Under the pieces are notes generated by a model that was given only the letters and a program-made list of their open reading frames with translations, was not told the origin of the DNA and ran no database searches. A program made the translations under genes and the position numbers. Below, piece after piece: positions 14,098 to 14,269 of a DNA stretch of 14,269 nt. Each line of letters opens with the position of its first letter. Position 1 is the stretch's first letter. Origin of the DNA: Bacteroidota bacterium (GTDB taxonomy: Bacteria > Bacteroidota > Bacteroidia > Bacteroidales > JAAUTT01); NCBI GenBank assembly GCA_023429135.1, contig JAEYWD010000075.1, forward strand, positions 1 through 14,269. Reading direction: 5' to 3'.

Positions 14098-14269
14098 TAT
14101 GGACACTTTTATTGCCAAAAGCTTTATCCTGCCATTAAAAAAAACACTGATGTCCGGTTAAAATGATTAGATCCTTCGCTCCGCTCTGGATGACAAGCCT
14201 TTCACTGGTGTTGGAGGGTGAGGGGGTGGGGGTGTGGGGGGGGGGGGGGGGGGGCCCCCGCCCCCCGCA
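14098..14269. other. Contig end: non-coding tail and G/C homopolymer
   Basis: No gene is supported. TCCTTCGCTCCGCTCTGGATGAC (around 14170-14192) resembles a short intergenic repeat often seen in draft bacterial genomes, as far as I recall. From about 14205 the sequence becomes G-rich, ending in 19 G residues (14236-14254), then five C, one G and six C. This foldback of G and C runs in otherwise AT-rich DNA points to a sequencing or assembly artefact. Confidence 0.6.

Noticed and set aside
14099..14161. 20-codon ORF directly after the 93-aa membrane protein
   Set aside because: Compatible with chance; low-complexity Lys/Leu content and no recognised features.
14205..14254. G-quadruplex regulatory element
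   Set aside because: The G-run is at the very contig end and folds back into C-runs; an artefact is the simpler explanation.
1..14269. CRISPR array, phage or transposon
   Set aside because: No regularly spaced direct repeats, transposase, integrase or phage structural genes were found on either strand.

Overview
The window looks like chromosomal DNA from a member of the Bacteroidota, probably from a draft or metagenome contig. The signs are: AT-rich DNA; weak or absent Shine-Dalgarno sequences; several matches to the -33 TTTG / -7 TAnnTTTG promoter type of this phylum; tRNA genes without an encoded CCA; a lipoprotein whose residues after the lipobox Cys match the Bacteroidota surface-export signal; and families common in this phylum (DUF6624, CarboxypepD_reg-like, DUF4595-like). 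No phage, transposase, CRISPR array or plasmid function was seen. The genus cannot be named from the sequence.

Layout. (1) 1-255: two tRNA-Leu genes, the first cut by the window edge, the second with its own promoter, then a strong bidirectional terminator. (2) 267-2907, minus strand: a compact four-gene set read leftwards as hypothetical protein, 7-TM membrane protein, NarX/DesK-type histidine kinase and NarL-type response regulator. It has a phylum-type promoter and, farther upstream, a pair of near-identical 15-bp imperfect palindromes 33 bp apart. (3) 3256-4845, plus strand: a B12-binding radical SAM protein, with a 14-codon ORF just upstream. (4) 4940-6826, minus strand: a GHMP kinase that resembles plant glucuronokinase, followed 3 bp later by a GalU-type pyrophosphorylase. 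(5) 7097-9811, minus strand: a large soluble five-PAS histidine kinase without a response regulator beside it. (6) 9812-10245: a long non-coding stretch with a hairpin and repeated half-sites. (7) 10246-11428, plus strand: a DUF6624 protein and a short endonuclease V homologue lacking the usual C-terminal His. (8) 11739-14097: a DUF4595-like surface lipoprotein, a secreted carboxypeptidase-regulatory-like protein with an unlisted 49-aa membrane protein upstream, and a 93-aa membrane protein. (9) The last 50 or so bases are G/C homopolymer, most likely an assembly artefact.

How the genes may work together. The kinase and regulator of region 2 should form one phosphorelay, with the 7-TM protein as a possible sensor partner. 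The kinase and GalU pair of region 4 would, if the glucuronokinase reading is right, turn free glucuronate into UDP-glucuronate (glucuronate to glucuronate-1-phosphate to UDP-glucuronate), the salvage route known from plants. That pair is the strongest candidate here for a little-described bacterial function. The other regions look like ordinary housekeeping or accessory genes.
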